Positions 39,732 to 40,786 of a stretch of 40,786 nucleotides of DNA are shown one piece after another. Origin of the DNA: Pseudomonadota bacterium (lineage in GTDB: Bacteria; Pseudomonadota; Gammaproteobacteria; Steroidobacterales; Steroidobacteraceae). The notes below the pieces were generated by a model. The model was given only the letters and a program-made list of their open reading frames with translations. It was not told the origin of the DNA and made no database searches. The DNA is taken from positions 1 through 40,786 of the forward strand of contig JANXQL010000127.1 of the NCBI GenBank assembly GCA_025356815.1, written 5' to 3'. Every line of letters begins with the position of its first letter. The first letter of the stretch is position 1. The position numbers and the translations under genes are program-made.

Positions 39732-39962
39732 TCAGCCCTTGGGGCCCTTGCCGGGCTCCCAGTTGGTCATCATCTTCTCGGCCCAGCGCTTGTAATTGGC
39801 GTAGTTGTTCAGCGTGCGGGTGATCGCGCCGTGGCGACTGGGGCCGGGCGCTCGCGGCACCCCCGGCCGCTCGAATCGGCCTGTCATTCCCGTCGAACCC
39901 GTGCGGGCGGCATCGCCCGGCTTGAGGGTCGGAGGAATGCGCGGACTCTTGATGTCGCTCAT
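39732..39962 (-). CDS. Small basic protein, 76 residues, unknown function
   Basis: A 76-residue frame from ATG 39962. The N-terminal two thirds are Pro/Gly/Arg-rich and probably disordered (MSDIKSPRIPPTLKPGDAA and similar). The C-terminal part has a short predicted helix, ITRTLNNYANYKRWAEKMMT, then NWEPGKGPKG. No signal peptide or membrane segment is seen. The ribosome site is weak (CAGGTA upstream). No family is recognised. It lies 115 nt after the ppnN-like gene and before the 29-residue gene, all in the same direction. The gene is plausible because the frame ends in a compositionally distinct helix with Asn, Lys, Trp and Met that a chance GC-rich frame would rarely give. Confidence 0.5.
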   Translation of the reverse strand: MSDIKSPRIPPTLKPGDAARTGSTGMTGRFERPGVPRAPGPSRHGAITRTLNNYANYKRWAEKMMTNWEPGKGPKG

Positions 39963-40077
39963 ACCACGTACCTGTAATAGCTGTGATCCAGCCTAAGTCC
40001 GGCCCGGAACACGCCACAGGAACTGCGTCACAGGCGGACCGGAACCCGGTCACGCTTCGACGCATTGCGACATTCCC

Positions 40078-40786
40078 CTAAGAGACCACCTTATAGACGG
40101 GGCGGTACTCCCCGGAGATCTTCATCCGCTGCTGGGAGACGAACGCCGCCAGCAGTGCATCCAGCGGTTGCAGCAGTCGCGTGTCGCCGTGGATCTCGAA
40201 CGGGCCGTGCGCGACGATCTGGCGGATGCCCTTTTCCTTGACGTTGCCAGCGACGATCGCCGAGAACACACGCCTGAGGTTCGCGGCGCGCTGGTGCAGC
40301 GGCTGGTCCAGGTGCAGATCCAGCGCCGCGACGCTCTCGTGCGAGACGTCGAACGGCATCTGGAAGTCGGGCGGGATGCGCAGCGTCCAGTCGAAGTTGT
40401 ACGAATCCCCGATCTGGCGACGGTGCTGGCGCACGCGCTCGAGCCCCGTCACCATCGTGCGCGCGACCTCGGCCGGATCACCGACGATGATGCGATAGCG
40501 CGACTGGGCCTCGCGCCCGAGCGTGAGGCCGACAAACTCGTTGACCTGCGCGAACCAGCCTGCGGACTCGACCGGGCCGGTCAGCACCAGCGGTGCGGGC
40601 TGCGCTGCGTTGGCGGGGTCGAGCAGTATGCCGAGCAGATAGAGGATCTCCTCGGCGGTGCCAACGCCGCCGGGGAAGATCACGAACCCGTGGCCGAGCC
40701 GGACGAACGCCTCGAGGCGCTTCTCGATGTCCGGCAGGATCACCAGATGGTTGACGATCGGGTTGGGCGGCTCGGCGGCGACGATG
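40078..40786 (-). CDS. ppnN: PpnN/YgdH-type nucleotide 5'-monophosphate nucleosidase, N-terminus beyond the window
   Basis: C-terminal part (about 236 residues) of a LOG-family nucleosidase that splits purine nucleotide monophosphates into base and ribose phosphate. The frame is open to the right window edge, and E. coli PpnN is 454 residues, so roughly half is missing. The LOG motif is present: GHGFVIFPGGVGTAEEILYL, with PGG-GT--E as the nucleotide-binding signature. Upstream of it AEPPNPIVNHLVILPDIEKR matches the PpnN-specific approach. Downstream DWTLRIPPDFQMPFDVSHES and the C-terminal extension (GEYRPVYKVVS) occur in the long YgdH type rather than in short LOG cytokinin proteins. PpnN is a (p)ppGpp-responsive enzyme in E. 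coli. Confidence 0.93.
   Translation of the reverse strand, partial: IVAAEPPNPIVNHLVILPDIEKRLEAFVRLGHGFVIFPGGVGTAEEILYLLGILLDPANAAQPAPLVLTGPVESAGWFAQVNEFVGLTLGREAQSRYRIIVGDPAEVARTMVTGLERVRQHRRQIGDSYNFDWTLRIPPDFQMPFDVSHESVAALDLHLDQPLHQRAANLRRVFSAIVAGNVKEKGIRQIVAHGPFEIHGDTRLLQPLDALLAAFVSQQRMKISGEYRPVYKVVS

Noticed and set aside
1-40786. tRNA, rRNA, CRISPR array, phage or insertion sequence
   Set aside because: No acceptor-stem/CCA clover pattern, no regularly spaced direct repeats, no transposase or integrase motifs were recognised by eye; subtle ones could be missed without a search.

Overview
The window is a GC-rich, gene-dense piece of a Gammaproteobacterium chromosome. I infer this from gene content and order: the type IV pilus chemosensory cluster pilG-H-I-J-chpA-chpC, the gshB-tonB-yqgE-yqgF-pyrB run, pilT/pilU next to yggS-proC-yggT-yggU, and rsmE with remains of bioA just upstream. 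The same genes lie close together in Pseudomonas aeruginosa (about PA0392-PA0420), so this is an ancestral block, rearranged here. No rRNA, tRNA, CRISPR array, phage or insertion sequence was seen. The genus cannot be named from the sequence alone.

Layout. 1-3935: a left-truncated tyrA (chorismate mutase/prephenate dehydrogenase), a small exported His/Tyr-rich protein, pdxH, a BtuD/HmuV-like ABC ATPase and a hisN-like phosphatase. 3940-6830: a vitamin B12 locus with divergent promoters, a cobalamin riboswitch, btuB and a PduO-type adenosyltransferase. 6843-8024: an Imm26-like protein and ampD. 8093-11935: an eroded bioA reading into rsmE, PBP1b and a TPR lipoprotein. 11960-20975 (minus strand): the Pil-Chp twitching chemosensory operon. 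21271-26864: gshB, tonB, yqgE, yqgF, pyrB, a PyrK-like flavoprotein and yceH. 26874-30218 (minus): three tandem retraction-type ATPases. 30291-33234: yggS, proC, yggT, yggU and an HU-like gene with a strong terminator. 33332-36403 (minus): an alpha/beta hydrolase, an exported FKBP isomerase and htpG with a sigma-32-type promoter. 36579-40786: DUF4197 and DUF481 proteins, an OmpA-domain relic, metF, two very small genes and a right-truncated ppnN.

How it works together. The largest theme is pilus control. ChpA with PilJ, PilI, ChpC and the regulators PilG and PilH would tune extension and retraction, and the PilT/PilU ATPases 6 kb away would execute retraction. The system deviates from the P. 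aeruginosa model. PilJ has almost no periplasmic domain, the methylation enzymes PilK and ChpB are not in the cluster, and there is a third PilT/PilU paralogue. The second theme is B12 acquisition: riboswitch, BtuB, adenosyltransferase and possibly the ABC ATPase.

The most unusual items are two gene relics. One is a 91-codon open frame upstream of rsmE that still carries three separate, in-frame pieces resembling BioA. The other is a short OmpA-like fragment between metF and the DUF481 gene. I did not find a convincing wholly new defence or mobile system; the window is mainly core genome with several notable lineage-specific changes.
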